The translations under genes were made by a program, and so were the position numbers. Shown piece after piece: positions 5,377 through 5,438 of a stretch of DNA of 5,438 nt. How positions within the stretch are numbered: position 1 is the first letter of the stretch; each line of letters begins with the position of its first letter. The DNA is taken from contig NZ_JOFS01000081.1 in NCBI RefSeq assembly GCF_000719285.1, forward strand, positions 1-5,438, in the 5' to 3' direction. The notes beneath the pieces are model-generated. The model was not told where the DNA came from. It saw only the letters and a program-made list of their open reading frames with translations, and ran no database searches. Source of the DNA: Streptomyces bicolor (GTDB taxonomy: Bacteria > Actinomycetota > Actinomycetes > Streptomycetales > Streptomycetaceae).

Positions 5377-5438
5377 TCAGTTGTTGCTCGGGGTAAGGCG
5401 GCCCTCGAAGGCGATCTGGAATGCGTTGAGAGGTGCTT
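5377..5438 (-). CDS. IS256-family transposase, C-terminal end (partial)
   Basis: On the minus strand the last 20 codons read APLNAFQIAFEGRLTPSNN and end with TGA at 5379-5377. The pattern (A/W)xxALNxFxIxFEGR(L/I) is the typical C-terminus of IS256-type (Transposase_mut) DDE transposases. The gene runs out of the window to the right, so whether it is intact is unknown. It bounds the rearranged segment on the right and points inward. Confidence 0.75.
   Translation of the reverse strand, partial: APLNAFQIAFEGRLTPSNN

Noticed and set aside
1..5438. A CRISPR array or isolated I-E repeat
   Set aside because: I found no regularly spaced repeats of about 28 bases; short palindromes such as 5326-5336 occur once.

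Overview
The window is high-GC actinobacterial DNA, most likely Streptomyces or a close relative. Coding sections have strong G/C third-position bias and GTG starts, the transposase ends are of common Streptomyces types, and a decayed copy of the Streptomyces DUF5926 family is recognisable. It reads as an accessory, rearranged stretch: an IS5-type transposase tail enters at the left edge, an IS256-type transposase tail enters from the right edge on the other strand, and most genes between them are broken.

Left part (1-1510). After the IS5 end comes a small minus-strand gene too short for usual gene callers. It encodes about 43 residues with one hydrophobic segment, and has a good Shine-Dalgarno, a plausible promoter and about 100 bases of leader with strong pairing potential. 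Next is a hairpin that could terminate minus-strand transcription, then a DUF5926 pseudogene (1333 down to 544) broken by several frame changes, internal deletions and a stop. Its 5' flank runs directly into the middle of a cas gene, so a rearrangement breakpoint lies at about 1430-1510.

Centre (about 1478-4036). A plus-strand, tightly overlapping run of type I-E CRISPR Cascade genes is present: cas7e (first roughly 55-60 residues missing), cas5e (one frameshift at a run of six G) and cas6e (apparently intact, with catalytic His and C-terminal glycine-rich loop). Each junction overlaps by 4 bases. No cas3, cas8e, cas11, cas1, cas2 or CRISPR repeat is visible in the window.

Right part (4037-5438). 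Only 33 bases after cas6e, where cas1-cas2 normally sit, lies a codirectional Mu/TniA/TnsB-type DDE transposase remnant (one frameshift, then a deletion removing the catalytic Glu). It is fused to the C-terminal end of what looks like a MuB/TniB/TnsC-type AAA+ ATPase. The end of an IS256-family element follows.

The most interesting reading is that a Cascade without visible adaptation genes was once arranged in series with a transposase-ATPase pair, the gene logic of a CRISPR-associated transposon, here in a type I-E background and now decayed. The competing reading is that a Mu/Tn7-like element happened to land beside, or was brought next to, an ordinary I-E locus that later lost its flanks. 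The sequence cannot decide between them; intact relatives would.
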